Shown here: piece by piece, positions 11,610 through 20,574 of the stretch
Numbering within the stretch: position 1 is the stretch's first letter
Layout of the letters: each line of letters opens with the position of its first letter
Program-made: the position numbers and the translations under genes
The notes under the pieces: generated by a model
What the model was told of the DNA's origin: nothing
The model's input: the letters and a program-made list of their open reading frames with translations, nothing else
The model's database searches: none
From: Methylococcus sp. EFPC2
Lineage (GTDB): Bacteria > Pseudomonadota > Gammaproteobacteria > Methylococcales > Methylococcaceae
Assembly (NCBI RefSeq): GCF_016925495.1
Contig: NZ_CP070491.1
Location: 1,860,001-1,924,000, forward strand
Reading direction: 5' to 3'
DNA length: 64,000 bases

Positions 11610-12284
11610 TACGATACGACCGTCCTCCATGTGCAGGATGTGATCCATCTTGCCGGCCAGATGCGCGTCATGCGTGACCACCAAAAAGCTCACGCCATAT
11701 TCCCGATTCAGCTCCAACATCAATTCGTAAACGTGATCGGCCGTTTTGCTGTCCAGGTTACCGGTCGGTTCATCGGCTAATACGCATTTCGGACGGGTCA
11801 CCAGTGCTCGGGCGATTGCCGAGCGTTGCCGTTCGCCACCCGACAACTCGCCCGGTTTGTGTTCCAGGCGGTGTTTCAATCCTACCCTGTCCAGCATCTC
11901 CGCGGCGCGACGGCGGGCTTCCGGGACCGATATGCCGGAAATCAGCAAGGGCATGGCGACATTTTCCAGCACGGTGAACTCGCCCAGCAAATGATGGAAC
12001 TGGTAGACGAAGCCCAGCGACCGATTTCTCAAGCCCGCCAGCTGTTTTTCCCCCAAACTCGCCAGATCGATACCGTCCAGTATCACCTCGCCCGCGCTCG
12101 GAGCTTCCAATCCTCCCAGCAGATGCAGCAGCGTGCTCTTGCCCGACCCGGAAGCGCCCATGATGGCCAGGCGCTGCCCCGCTTCGACCCGCAGGCTGAC
12201 ACCGTCCAGCACGTCGACGTTCAGCCCTCCCTGACGAAAGCTCTTGGCGAGATCGCGGCACTCCAATACCGGCGGCCTACTCAT
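11607..12284 (-). CDS. lolD: Lipoprotein-releasing ABC transporter ATP-binding protein
   Basis: LolD powers the LolCDE complex, which extracts outer-membrane lipoproteins from the inner membrane and hands them to LolA. The 225-residue ATPase has Walker [10 protein letters not shown], the LolD/MacB-type Q-loop region [13 protein letters not shown] signature [15 protein letters not shown] and Walker [17 protein letters not shown] is characteristic of LolD. It overlaps the 3' end of the permease gene by 8 bases, so the two are one operon. Confidence 0.95.
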   Translation of the reverse strand: MSRPPVLECRDLAKSFRQGGLNVDVLDGVSLRVEAGQRLAIMGASGSGKSTLLHLLGGLEAPSAGEVILDGIDLASLGEKQLAGLRNRSLGFVYQFHHLLGEFTVLENVAMPLLISGISVPEARRRAAEMLDRVGLKHRLEHKPGELSGGERQRSAIARALVTRPKCVLADEPTGNLDSKTADHVYELMLELNREYGVSFLVVTHDAHLAGKMDHILHMEDGRIV

Positions 12285-13524
12285 AGCGCAACTCCTCCGC
12301 GGGACGGATCCGGGAAGCCTGCCAGGCCGGGTAAACGGTCGCGAGCAAGGAAAGCAAAAAGGCCATGCCGGTGATCTGACTAACGTCGGTCCACAATAGC
12401 TTGGAAGGCAACTCGTTGATGTAGTACACGTCGGCCGACATGAATTGCACGTCGAAACTCTGTTCGATGAACTTCACGATGTCCTGCACGTTGAGGGCCA
12501 GCGCCACGCCGCCGACCCCGCCCAGCAAGGTACCGGACAAGCCGATGACCGCCCCCAGGACCATGAAGATGCCCATCACGCCGGCCGGAGTCATGCCCTG
12601 GGTACGCAGGATGGCGATGTCGGCACGTTTGTCGGTGACCACCATCACCAGGGTGGATACGATGTTGAACGCCGCCACGGCGACGATCAGCAGCAGGATG
12701 ATGAACATCACCCGCTTCTCGGTATGAACCGCCTTCCACAAGTTTTCATTCGACCGGGTCCAATCCGCGATCTGGTAGAGCCCAGGCAGTTTGGGGCCGA
12801 TTTCGCGCACGATCTGCCGGACATAGAACAAATCGTCCAGCTTAAGCCGGAGCCCGGTGACCCCGCCCTCCAGGCGGAACAAGCGGGAGGCGTCGTCCAG
12901 CTGTATCAGTGCCAGGTTGCGGTCGTATTCATACATGCCGACCTCGAATACGGCCACCACCGTGAAACGCTTGAGCGTCGGCAATATGCCGGCCGGTGTG
13001 GCGGTGACTTGCGGGGTGATCACGGTCACCTTGTCGCCCAAGGACACGCCCAGATAGTTGGCCAATTCGCGTCCCAGCGCGATGCCGAACTCACCGGCCC
13101 GGAGGTTAAGCAAATCGCCCTCCACCAGGCGCCGGGTCACTTCCGAAACCCGGGTTTCGTATGCGGGATCGATGCCGCGCACCATCACGCCGCTGACTTT
13201 CCGGTCGGAACTCAGCATGGCCTGGCCTTCCACGTAGGGTGCCCAGCCCAATACCCTTTTATCCCCGCTCAGTGCCGGTTCCAGCACGTGCCAGTCACGC
13301 AGCGCGCCGTTCGGTTCGCTGATCGTGGCATGCGAGGTCATGCCCAGCATGCGTTCGCGCAACTCGGCCTCGAAGCCGTTCATGACGGACAAGACCGTGA
13401 TCAGAGCCGTCACGCCGAGCGCGATGCCAAGAACCGACGTCAGGGTGATAAACGAAATGAAGCGCGTGCGGCGCTTGGCCCGCGTATAACGCAAGCCGAT
13501 GTAGAGTATGAGTGGTTTGAACAT
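12277..13524 (-). CDS. lolC: Lipoprotein-releasing ABC transporter permease (LolC/LolE family)
   Basis: This inner-membrane permease forms the transmembrane part of the Lol complex. It is 415 residues from ATG 13524, starting [19 protein letters not shown]. The layout fits the family: a first membrane helix ([21 protein letters not shown]), a periplasmic domain of about 200 residues, then three helices near the C-terminus. Only one permease gene is present beside lolD, while E. coli has both lolC and lolE; a second copy could lie elsewhere, or a single LolF-like permease may act as a homodimer. The upstream frame to 13719 overlaps fur and is not coding. Confidence 0.92.
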   Translation of the reverse strand: MFKPLILYIGLRYTRAKRRTRFISFITLTSVLGIALGVTALITVLSVMNGFEAELRERMLGMTSHATISEPNGALRDWHVLEPALSGDKRVLGWAPYVEGQAMLSSDRKVSGVMVRGIDPAYETRVSEVTRRLVEGDLLNLRAGEFGIALGRELANYLGVSLGDKVTVITPQVTATPAGILPTLKRFTVVAVFEVGMYEYDRNLALIQLDDASRLFRLEGGVTGLRLKLDDLFYVRQIVREIGPKLPGLYQIADWTRSNENLWKAVHTEKRVMFIILLLIVAVAAFNIVSTLVMVVTDKRADIAILRTQGMTPAGVMGIFMVLGAVIGLSGTLLGGVGGVALALNVQDIVKFIEQSFDVQFMSADVYYINELPSKLLWTDVSQITGMAFLLSLLATVYPAWQASRIRPAEELRYE

Positions 13525-13571
13525 GAATGCCCGAATTTGCGCCCCGCAGGGCAGGCGTGGCGTAAGGCCGT

Positions 13572-14015
13572 CTATTCGGCCGGCTGCGTCGGCTTGCAGG
13601 CCGCGCATATGCCGTATAGGCAGAGCGTGTGATCGGTCAGGCCGAAATCCTTCTCGCGGGCGATTTCGCGCTGACGCCGCTCGATGAGATCGTCTTTGAA
13701 CTCTTCCACCCGGCCGCACTTGATGCAGACCATGTGGTCGTGGTGTTCCCCCCGGTCGAGTTCGAACACGGAGTTGCCGCCCTCGAAATGATGGCGTTTG
13801 ACCAGGCCGGCCGCCTCGAACTGGGTCAATACCCGGTAAACGGTGGCGAGGCCTATTTCCGCGCCGTCCGCGAGCAAGGTCTTGTAAACGTCTTCAGCCG
13901 TGAGATGGCGATCGGATGCCGTACGGCTCTCCAACATTTCCAAAATCTTGACCCGAGGAGATGTTACCTTGAGCCCGGCTTTGCGGATTTCGATGTTGTC
14001 CTTCTTATCCATCAT
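13572..14015 (-). CDS. fur: Ferric uptake regulator
   Basis: Fur is an iron-responsive winged-helix repressor. The 147-residue protein shows an N-terminal DNA-binding domain (LKVTSPRVKILEML, ATVYRVLTQFEAAGLV) and the dimerisation and metal domain with GEHHDHMVCIKCG and a second Cys pair near the C-terminus (LYGICAAC). It diverges from bamE, with under 100 bases between the two starts. I did not find a convincing Fur box in that gap. Confidence 0.96.
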   Translation of the reverse strand: MMDKKDNIEIRKAGLKVTSPRVKILEMLESRTASDRHLTAEDVYKTLLADGAEIGLATVYRVLTQFEAAGLVKRHHFEGGNSVFELDRGEHHDHMVCIKCGRVEEFKDDLIERRQREIAREKDFGLTDHTLCLYGICAACKPTQPAE

Positions 14016-14094
14016 TGCGACCTGCTGCCCCGTGTTTTAACGCGTCCGATCAAGTATCATTTCACGGACAACAATGAAAGCGGCTCATTCTATC

Positions 14095-14544
14095 ATGCTC
14101 AAACGCCCCCTTGTCATCGCAGGCGCCCTGGTCCTGTCGGCCTGCTCCTCCGCGTCGCTGGACCGGCTGGGTGACTCCCTTCCGGGGGTTTACCGGATGG
14201 ACATCCATCAGGGCAATATCGTGACCCAGGAAATGGTCGACCAACTCAAGCCGGGCATGAACCAGCGCCAGGTGGCCTTCATCCTCGGAACACCGCTGGT
14301 GAAAGATCCTTTTCACGACGAGCGCTGGGATTATCTCTATTCGAACGAGCCCGGCGGCAAGGTGCGCATGCAGAAACGCATCACCCTGGTTTTCGAAAAA
14401 GACGAATTGGCGAGCCTGCAAGGCGATTTCAAGCCTGGCGACCTGCCCTCCATCGAACCGAACAAGGAAGTCACCGTCAACATTCCAAAAATAGAACGCG
14501 AAAAAACACTATGGGAAACCCTCACCGGTGTGTTCACCAAATAG
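14095..14544 (+). CDS. bamE: Outer membrane protein assembly factor BamE (lipoprotein)
   Basis: BamE is the small lipoprotein of the BAM complex that inserts beta-barrels into the outer membrane. A lipoprotein signal ([12 protein letters not shown]) is followed by the SmpA/OmlA-type domain with [32 protein letters not shown], of which the central [12 protein letters not shown] motif is diagnostic. From ATG 14095 it is 149 residues; ATG 14074 adds seven residues and cannot be excluded. The fur-bamE divergent pair is common in gammaproteobacteria. Confidence 0.93.
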   Translation: MLKRPLVIAGALVLSACSSASLDRLGDSLPGVYRMDIHQGNIVTQEMVDQLKPGMNQRQVAFILGTPLVKDPFHDERWDYLYSNEPGGKVRMQKRITLVFEKDELASLQGDFKPGDLPSIEPNKEVTVNIPKIEREKTLWETLTGVFTK

Positions 14545-14579
14545 AACCCCAACGTAGTTATCACCGCTACCGCAAACAC

Positions 14580-15497
14580 ATGAGCGACGCCGACAGTCTT
14601 GCCGGCCTCAACAAGCATTTCGGCATTAGCGATGAACTGAGCTTCCGCAAGGGGCCCGGCGGCCTGATCTTCGCCGAGATCGACAACGTCCACGCACGGG
14701 CGACCCTCGCCTTGCGGGGCGCACAGATCTTGGGCTGGAATCCCAAGGGGCAGCAAGCGGTAATCTGGCTGTCGCCCGAAGCGCAGTTCGAAGCGGAACA
14801 AGCCATACGGGGCGGTATTCCGATCTGCTGGCCCTGGTTCGGCAATCATGCCGGCCGGGCGGATTTCCCCGCCCACGGTTACGCCCGCACAGCACCCTGG
14901 GAGATCCTGGAGACTGCGCGCCTGGAAAACGGCGACACCCAATTGAAACTCAAGCTATTGAACGATCACGCGAGCCATGAGCTCTGGCCTCACCAGACCC
15001 CGCTGGAAGTGCGCGTGTCGATAGGCGAAGCACTGAGTATCGAAGTGGTGACGCTCAACCTAGGGCCGGTGCCGGTCACAATCGAGCAAGCCTTGCACGC
15101 TTATTTCGCGGTCGGCGACGTCCGCAAGGTGCGCCTGCTCGGGCTGGGAGACCGCTCTTACATCGACAAACTGGACCAGGACCGTTTCAAGACCCAAGCG
15201 GGAGACCTCACGTTCACGGGAGAAGTCGACCGCGTCTACCTGGATGCAGGCGGTGATTGCCTGCTGGAAGATCCCGTACTGCGGCGGCGCATCCGCATCG
15301 CGAAACGAGGCAGCCATGCAACCGTGGTTTGGAACCCTTGGGAGGCGAAGGCCGCCCAGTTGGGGGACTTTCCGGCCAACGGCCATCTGGAGATGCTGTG
15401 CATAGAAAGCGCGAATACCGAGCGGGACTCGGTCACGCTCGGCTTGCATGAGGAGCACCGCCTGTCGGTTCGCTATACCGTGGAATCGCTGGATTGA
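14580..15497 (+). CDS. D-hexose-6-phosphate mutarotase (YeaD-like aldose epimerase family)
   Basis: Members of this family interconvert the anomers of hexose 6-phosphates. The 305-residue protein starts MSDADSLAGLNKHFG at ATG 14580. Family features include RGGIPICWPWFGNH, HGYARTAPWEI and a late VVWNPWEAKA segment, which form the beta-sandwich sugar-binding site with conserved His and Glu. It follows bamE by 35 bases and its stop overlaps the start of the CysZ-like gene. Confidence 0.9.
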   Translation: MSDADSLAGLNKHFGISDELSFRKGPGGLIFAEIDNVHARATLALRGAQILGWNPKGQQAVIWLSPEAQFEAEQAIRGGIPICWPWFGNHAGRADFPAHGYARTAPWEILETARLENGDTQLKLKLLNDHASHELWPHQTPLEVRVSIGEALSIEVVTLNLGPVPVTIEQALHAYFAVGDVRKVRLLGLGDRSYIDKLDQDRFKTQAGDLTFTGEVDRVYLDAGGDCLLEDPVLRRRIRIAKRGSHATVVWNPWEAKAAQLGDFPANGHLEMLCIESANTERDSVTLGLHEEHRLSVRYTVESLD

Positions 15498-16231
15498 TCG
15501 CGAAACCGAACAGGCTATTTGCGCCCGTCACTGGCACCTTATGCCTGTGGCAGGGCCTAAAGATGCTCAATGAGCCTAAGTTTCGTCGCTACGTTTGGGC
15601 ACCGATACTGATCAATCTGCTGATCTACGGTTTCGGCGCTTGGGCGGTCAGCCACTATTTCGGGCTCGCCATGGACGGATTGATACCGGCGTGGCTGGAT
15701 TGGTTGAGGTGGCTGCTTTGGCCGCTATTTGCCCTGGTATTATTCGTTCTAGCTTTTTTTAGCTTCACCCTGATCGCCAACCTGATCGGCGCGCCGTTTT
15801 ACGGTGTTCTCGCTCGGCGCGTGCATGAGGAAATCACGGGGCGACAACCGGCCGCATCCGACGCATCCTGGTTGAGAGAGTTGACACGAGGCGTAGGTAG
15901 CGAAGCGGGACGGATGGCCTACATCGCCAGTCGGGCGTTAATGCTGCTTCCGACATTTCTGGTACCCGTCCTGAATATCCTAAGCTCGGCCATTTGGCTG
16001 CTGTTCGGCGCCTGGGGGCTGGCGCTGGAATATTATGCCTACCCCCTGGAATTGCGCGGCCTGAGCTTTGCCGATCAACGAAACTTGGCGCGGCGTAACC
16101 GTATCGACACGCTGGCCTTCGGTGGTGCGGTCATGCTGGGGCTATCCATACCCATCCTGAATATCTTCATCCCGCCCGCCGCCGTCATCGGAGCGACGCT
16201 TTATCTCAACCGGACAGACGAGCGGGCTTGA
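15494..16231 (+). CDS. CysZ/EI24-family inner membrane protein
   Basis: The 245-residue protein has the EI24 (formerly DUF540) layout: amphipathic N-terminus (LCLWQGLKMLNEPKFRRYVWAP), then about four membrane helices. E. coli CysZ takes up sulfate, but many family members are uncharacterised, so the substrate is not certain. It starts at TTG 15494, overlapping the mutarotase stop by 4 bases; the next Met (15563) would remove the conserved N-terminal helix. No cys genes are nearby. Confidence 0.8.
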   Translation: MIAKPNRLFAPVTGTLCLWQGLKMLNEPKFRRYVWAPILINLLIYGFGAWAVSHYFGLAMDGLIPAWLDWLRWLLWPLFALVLFVLAFFSFTLIANLIGAPFYGVLARRVHEEITGRQPAASDASWLRELTRGVGSEAGRMAYIASRALMLLPTFLVPVLNILSSAIWLLFGAWGLALEYYAYPLELRGLSFADQRNLARRNRIDTLAFGGAVMLGLSIPILNIFIPPAAVIGATLYLNRTDERA

Positions 16232-16283
16232 TCATGGGCCCCATGCCGAGACGCCCATCGCCGCGTGGGCCTCGCTATCCGAG

Positions 16284-16709
16284 CTACTCGCCCACCGCCT
16301 CCCGTTTGAAGCGATGGATCGCGCGCCGCCCCTTCTTGTCCGGGCGGCGGTCCGGCTGGGTGTGCAACGAGCTCTCGGCGCGCCGGCGCGCGACTTCGTC
16401 ATCCCGCCGGGTCTTGCTCTCGGCGTGTTCCTCGTAAAGCAGGCCGGCCTCCAGGGCCGGTCTGCGCTGCTTGTTGAGCGCCGTCACCGTAACGTCCCAC
16501 AGCAGGCTGTCCTTGCTGATTTCGAGTCGCGCCCCGACGCTGATTTCTTTGCCGGGCTTGACCCGCTGCCCATTCACGTGAACCTTGCCGCCGTTGATGG
16601 CGTCGGTAGCCAGTTGACGGGTCTTGAAGAAACGCGCCGCCCACAGCCACTTGTCCAAGCGCATCCGTTCGTCGTGCGCCGCATCCCACTGTTCTCCACG
16701 GCGAACCAT
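16284..16709 (-). CDS. hslR: Heat shock protein 15 (ribosome-associated S4-domain protein)
   Basis: Hsp15 binds free 50S subunits carrying a stalled nascent chain. It is 141 residues from ATG 16709. The S4 RNA-binding domain is clear (MRLDKWLWAARFFKTRQLA, GGKVHVNGQRVKPGKEI), then a basic tail with PDRRPDKKGRRAIHRFKRE as in E. coli HslR. The start was chosen because it lies 5 bases after the rhodanese stop; a start at 16742 would overlap that gene by 29 bases. Confidence 0.92.
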   Translation of the reverse strand: MVRRGEQWDAAHDERMRLDKWLWAARFFKTRQLATDAINGGKVHVNGQRVKPGKEISVGARLEISKDSLLWDVTVTALNKQRRPALEAGLLYEEHAESKTRRDDEVARRRAESSLHTQPDRRPDKKGRRAIHRFKREAVGE

Positions 16710-16713
16710 CGCC

Positions 16714-17079
16714 TCAGGGCCGAACCGTAGCCCCGCCGACATCCTGCCACGCCTTATAGCCTCCAGCCAGACTGACCACGGCTTCGTAGCCGAGCTTTTG
16801 CAGGGTATCCGCCGCCAGGGCCGAGCGACCGCCCGACTGGCAATACACGATCAGCTCGGACTGCCGGGCATTTTGAAAAGCCGGATGGTTGCCGATCTGA
16901 AACTCCAGTACACCGCGGGGAATATTGATTGCGCCGGGCAGCGCGCCCGCGGCATATTCACCGGGTTCCCGAACGTCCAGGACTAGTGCTCCACTCAACT
17001 TGCTCTGCGCCTGAGCCACATCGATCTCGCGTATCCGCTGCTTCGCCTCGGCGACCAAATCCAGTGCTGTTACCGCCAT
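16714..17079 (-). CDS. Single-domain rhodanese-like sulfurtransferase
   Basis: This is a 121-residue rhodanese domain protein. The active-site Cys80 lies in the loop VYCQSGGRSA, and the CH2A-like motif LVLDVREPGEY is at residues 32-42. Single-domain rhodaneses of this type (GlpE-like) transfer sulfane sulfur to thiol acceptors such as cyanide or thioredoxin in vitro. No signal peptide is seen, so it is cytosolic. It is the first gene of a pair with hslR. Confidence 0.9.
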   Translation of the reverse strand: MAVTALDLVAEAKQRIREIDVAQAQSKLSGALVLDVREPGEYAAGALPGAINIPRGVLEFQIGNHPAFQNARQSELIVYCQSGGRSALAADTLQKLGYEAVVSLAGGYKAWQDVGGATVRP

Positions 17080-17197
17080 CGTTCTGCTCCTGACTCGTGG
17101 GTTTGAATAGCCGGATAAAAAGTTGGTGACTTTGAATAAGCATCGATACTCACCCGCGCCGCGGGCTGTTTATGCCTGCCGACGTCGAACGCGCGCG

Positions 17198-18139
17198 TCA
17201 AGCCTTCGCTGCGCGCAATTCCTTAGGCAAGGAAAATACGACTTTTTCTTCTATGCCTGCGTTTTCGGTCACCACCTGTCCGCCCCATTCGCGTAATTGA
17301 GTGATCACCTGCTTGACCAGAATCTCCGGCGCGGACGCCCCCGCGGTAACACCGATGCGCGCGGTGTCGTCCAGCCATTCCCGGCGCAACTGCTTGGCGT
17401 CGTCGATCAGGAACGAGCGTTTGCCCAGCTTTTCGGCGATCTCCCGCAGACGATTGGAGTTGGAGCTATTGGGCGAACCGACCACGAGTATGACGTCGCA
17501 ATCGCCGGCCAGCTTCTTGACGGCGTCCTGGCGGTTTTGCGTGGCATAACAGATATCGTCCTTCTTGGGACCGATAATCTGGGGAAAACGGCTACGCAGC
17601 GCCTGCACCACGGCCACCGTATCGTCGATGGATAGGGTGGTCTGAGTGACATAGGCCAGGTTATCGGGATTCTTGACCGCCAGCGTGCTCACATCCTCCG
17701 GCGACTCGACCAGGTAAATGCCTCCGGCCGGGTTGTCGTACTGTCCCATGGTCCCTTCGACTTCGGGATGTCCGGCGTGGCCTATGAATACGATTTCGCG
17801 CCCTTCATGCGCGTGATGGTGCACCTCGATATGCACCTTGGTCACCAGCGGGCAGGTGGCATCGAAGACCTGTAACTGGCGCTCGCGAGCTTCCTGCTGG
17901 ATTTCCATGGAGACGCCGTGGGCGCTGAAGATGACCGTGGATTTTTCCGGCACTTCGGACAACTCCTCGACGAATACCGCACCGCGGTCGCGCAGGCCGT
18001 CGACGACATAGCGGTTGTGCACGACCTCATGGCGCACATAGATGGGAGCGCCGAAAACCTCGATGGCGCGCTCAACAATTTCGATGGCACGGTCGACGCC
18101 GGCACAAAAACCGCGTGGATTGGCGAGTAGGATTTCCAT
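17198..18139 (-). CDS. ispH: 4-hydroxy-3-methylbut-2-enyl diphosphate reductase
   Basis: IspH is the last enzyme of the MEP isoprenoid pathway, reducing HMBPP to IPP and DMAPP with an iron-sulfur cluster. The 313-residue protein starts [15 protein letters not shown] and has the three cluster cysteines at 12, 96 and 197, at the same positions as in E. coli. The family motifs [13 protein letters not shown] and [11 protein letters not shown] are present. It precedes neither fkpB nor lspA, its usual partners in other gammaproteobacteria. Confidence 0.97.
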   Translation of the reverse strand: MEILLANPRGFCAGVDRAIEIVERAIEVFGAPIYVRHEVVHNRYVVDGLRDRGAVFVEELSEVPEKSTVIFSAHGVSMEIQQEARERQLQVFDATCPLVTKVHIEVHHHAHEGREIVFIGHAGHPEVEGTMGQYDNPAGGIYLVESPEDVSTLAVKNPDNLAYVTQTTLSIDDTVAVVQALRSRFPQIIGPKKDDICYATQNRQDAVKKLAGDCDVILVVGSPNSSNSNRLREIAEKLGKRSFLIDDAKQLRREWLDDTARIGVTAGASAPEILVKQVITQLREWGGQVVTENAGIEEKVVFSLPKELRAAKA

Positions 18140-18217
18140 GGATTTGTCTGGATTATTTCAGAGTGGAATAGTGGGGCATTGTGGCACTACCGGGGTGCCG
18201 GTTCAACGTGGGCGGTC

Positions 18218-18721
18218 TCACGCGTCGGCAGACTCCCCCAGCAAGGGTATCTCAGACACGATGAGGCCGTCTTCGTCGGCGTAAAGATAATGGCCGGAGC
18301 GGAAATTCACTCCGGCGAAAGTGATCAGGATGTCACGCTCGCCTGCTCCGCGCTTGTGACTGCGCAAGGGGTGCGTATGCAGGGCGCGGATGCCGATCGG
18401 TATGGCACCTATTTCCACTGAATCGCGGATACAGCCGTAGAGAATGATGCCTTGCCAACCGTTTTGCGTAGCCAGCCGCGCCAGATTGCTGCCCATCAGG
18501 GCGCAGCGATGCGAGCCCCCGCCGTCGACCACCAGGATCCGCCCATCCCCCCGACCTTCCAGTACCGTACGTAACAGCACGTTGTCCTCGAACACTTTCA
18601 GCGTGACGATTTTCCCGCTGAAACTGCCCGCCGAGCCGAAAGCCTTAAAAAGAGGGTCGGCAATCTGCAGACGGCTGGTTTCGGAAAATTGATCGCATAG
18701 ATCGGCTGTTCTGAATGTCAT
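18218..18721 (-). CDS. rraA: Ribonuclease E activity regulator / HMG aldolase-like protein RraA
   Basis: RraA-fold protein of 167 residues. It begins MTFRTADLCDQFSE and has the family core GGGSHRCALMGSNLA and GIILYGCIRDSVEIG. In E. coli RraA binds RNase E and inhibits it; related proteins have 4-hydroxy-4-methyl-2-oxoglutarate aldolase activity, and sequence alone does not decide between the two roles. It lies between ispH and a small lipoprotein gene, all on the reverse strand. Confidence 0.92.
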   Translation of the reverse strand: MTFRTADLCDQFSETSRLQIADPLFKAFGSAGSFSGKIVTLKVFEDNVLLRTVLEGRGDGRILVVDGGGSHRCALMGSNLARLATQNGWQGIILYGCIRDSVEIGAIPIGIRALHTHPLRSHKRGAGERDILITFAGVNFRSGHYLYADEDGLIVSEIPLLGESADA

Positions 18722-18782
18722 GGGTTTTCGCCGGATATGGCGCTAGCGGGAAGACGGGGTTCCAGCCGATCCGCTGCCATCG

Positions 18783-19178
18783 TCATTTCTTCTTGCCGGT
18801 ATCGCAGGTATTCACGGCGGCGTTGGTCATCATGACCAAATCGAAGGGAAATTCGTTTTTCTCCAGGAAATGGGTGGCATCGGCCTTGCTGATCCGCGCG
18901 GAGATCTCTTTTGCCATGCACTCGCAGACCCGGCCCAACTCCTGATCATTCGTGAACGTACTCTCCGCATCTTTTTGCTGGGAGCGCACGCACTTTTCTG
19001 CGTACTTCTTTTCAAACGCCTGGTGTTCGGAAGCACTGACGGTGTGGCTGGATTTCTCCGCTTTTGCGCCTTGAACAGGCTTGCCGGCTTGATCACCGTC
19101 GCCACCGCAGCCTGTCAGGCCAAAAACGAGGGCTAAAGCCGGCAGGATCGCGGGAAGGAATCGACGACTGTTTTTCAT
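18783..19178 (-). CDS. Small hypothetical lipoprotein
   Basis: This is 131 residues from ATG 19178 with a lipoprotein signal peptide (PALALVFGLTGC) and predicted cleavage before that Cys. The mature part is short and charged and holds four further cysteines (KCVRSQQ, VCECMAKE, NTCDTG), which suggests a disulfide-bonded small periplasmic domain. I do not recognise a family. It lies between rraA and aceF and is separated from aceF by a probable terminator. Confidence 0.7.
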   Translation of the reverse strand: MKNSRRFLPAILPALALVFGLTGCGGDGDQAGKPVQGAKAEKSSHTVSASEHQAFEKKYAEKCVRSQQKDAESTFTNDQELGRVCECMAKEISARISKADATHFLEKNEFPFDLVMMTNAAVNTCDTGKKK

Positions 19179-19198
19179 GTTCACACTCACTGAACCAG

Positions 19199-19243
19199 AT
19201 AAAAAGACGGCCGGCGGCGGCCTGCACACTAGGCCCCGCCGCG
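19199..19243 (-). terminator. Probable terminator downstream of aceF
   Basis: Read on the reverse strand, GGCGGGGCC and GGCCGCCGCC form a GC-rich hairpin around a 9-base loop, followed by GGCCGTCTTTTT. This fits an intrinsic terminator for the aceE-aceF transcript, 15 or so bases after the aceF stop. Confidence 0.55.
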
Positions 19244-19257
19244 CAACAGTTTTCAGC

Positions 19258-20562
19258 TTACAGCATCACTCGACGAAAATCCCCGAGTACTTGCGCCAGA
19301 TAAGCGCAGAAACGGGCCGCCTCGGCGCCGTCGATGACGCGGTGATCGAAGGACAAGGACAACGGCAACATCAGACGCGGCAGGAACTCGCCGTTGCGGT
19401 AGACGGGCCGTATCTGGCTTCTCGAAACACCGAGTATGGCGACTTCCGGCGCATTGATGATGGGCGTGAAACCGGTGCTGCCGATGCCGCCCAAGCTGGA
19501 AATGGTGAACGTCCCGCCTTGCAGTTCGGGGGTACGCAACTTCTTGCCGCGAGCCCGCTCGCCCAGATCGGCCAGGGTCTTGGCGAGTTCGAACACCCCT
19601 CTCTGATCCGCATCGCGCAACGCGGGCACGACCAGTCCATCGGGCGTGTCGATGGCGACGCCGATGTGGTAGTAATGCTTGAGGATCAACTCATCGCCGC
19701 TCGTAGCCAGCGACGCGTTGAACTTGGGGTGGGCCTTGAGCGCGGCGACGACGGCTTTGATCAGGAAAGGCAACAAGGTGACGCGGGTATTCTGCTTGTC
19801 GACCTCCCCCTTGAGCGACACCCGAAAAGCCTCCAGATCCGTGATATCCGCTTCTTCCTGCAAGGTGACGTGAGGTATGGTCACCCAATTCCGATGCAGA
19901 TTGGCAGCCGATAGCTTGTTGATGCGCGACAAGGGCTGAGACACGACCGGGCCGAACTGCGAAAAATCGACTTCCGGCAATTCCGGAAACGCGAAGCCCA
20001 GAGATCCCGAGGCCTGAGGCGCCTGGATTCTATTCTTGACCCAGGATTGAACGTCTTCCTTGAGCACCCGTCCCTTGGGTCCCGTACCGCTGACCCGGGC
20101 CACGTCCACGCCCAGTTCGCGGGCGAAACGGCGTACGGAGGGGCTGGCGTGCGTCTTGCCGGATGAGGTCGTGTCCTCGGAAACCGCCGGAGCGGGTCGC
20201 GATACCGGCGCAACGCGCTCGGCGACCGCGGCGGGAGCCGGGATCGGCTCGGGAGCCGACGGCGCGACTGCCAGTGGCGCCGCGTCAACCGGAGCAGGCT
20301 TAGGCGCCGCAGCAGCCTCCTCGGCGGCTTCCAGCACCAGTATGGGTGTCCCGTGGCTGACCTTGTCGCCCACCTTGACCAACAAGGACTTTACGGTGCC
20401 GCCCTCCGGAGCGGGAATTTCCATCGCGGCCTTGTCGCTTTCCAGGGTGATCAACGACTCTTCGGCCTTGATCGTATCGCCCGCCTGCACCAGCACTTCG
20501 ATGATGGCGACATCGGTAAAGTTGCCGATGTCCGGCACCGTGATTGTTTTTTCAACTGCCAT
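19258..20562 (-). CDS. aceF: Pyruvate dehydrogenase E2, dihydrolipoyllysine acetyltransferase
   Basis: E2 forms the core of the pyruvate dehydrogenase complex and transfers acetyl groups to CoA. The 434-residue protein has one lipoyl domain ([12 protein letters not shown], lipoyl Lys44), an Ala/Pro-rich linker (residues ~82-145), a peripheral subunit-binding domain ([15 protein letters not shown]) and the acyltransferase domain ending with the catalytic [17 protein letters not shown]. coli AceF has three lipoyl domains; this one has a single one, so it is shorter. It follows aceE by 12 bases. No lpd (E3) gene is adjacent. Confidence 0.96.
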   Translation of the reverse strand: MAVEKTITVPDIGNFTDVAIIEVLVQAGDTIKAEESLITLESDKAAMEIPAPEGGTVKSLLVKVGDKVSHGTPILVLEAAEEAAAAPKPAPVDAAPLAVAPSAPEPIPAPAAVAERVAPVSRPAPAVSEDTTSSGKTHASPSVRRFARELGVDVARVSGTGPKGRVLKEDVQSWVKNRIQAPQASGSLGFAFPELPEVDFSQFGPVVSQPLSRINKLSAANLHRNWVTIPHVTLQEEADITDLEAFRVSLKGEVDKQNTRVTLLPFLIKAVVAALKAHPKFNASLATSGDELILKHYYHIGVAIDTPDGLVVPALRDADQRGVFELAKTLADLGERARGKKLRTPELQGGTFTISSLGGIGSTGFTPIINAPEVAILGVSRSQIRPVYRNGEFLPRLMLPLSLSFDHRVIDGAEAARFCAYLAQVLGDFRRVML

Positions 20563-20574
20563 TTCCCGCGCTCC

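Noticed and set aside
12445-13632. Long forward-strand open frame of 395 codons
   Set aside because: It is antisense to the well-supported lolC gene, has a His/Gln-rich composition typical of reversed GC-rich coding sequence and matches no family.
14016-14094. Fur box between fur and bamE
   Set aside because: The AT-rich stretch around CAAGTATCATTTCA only weakly resembles the 19-base Fur consensus.
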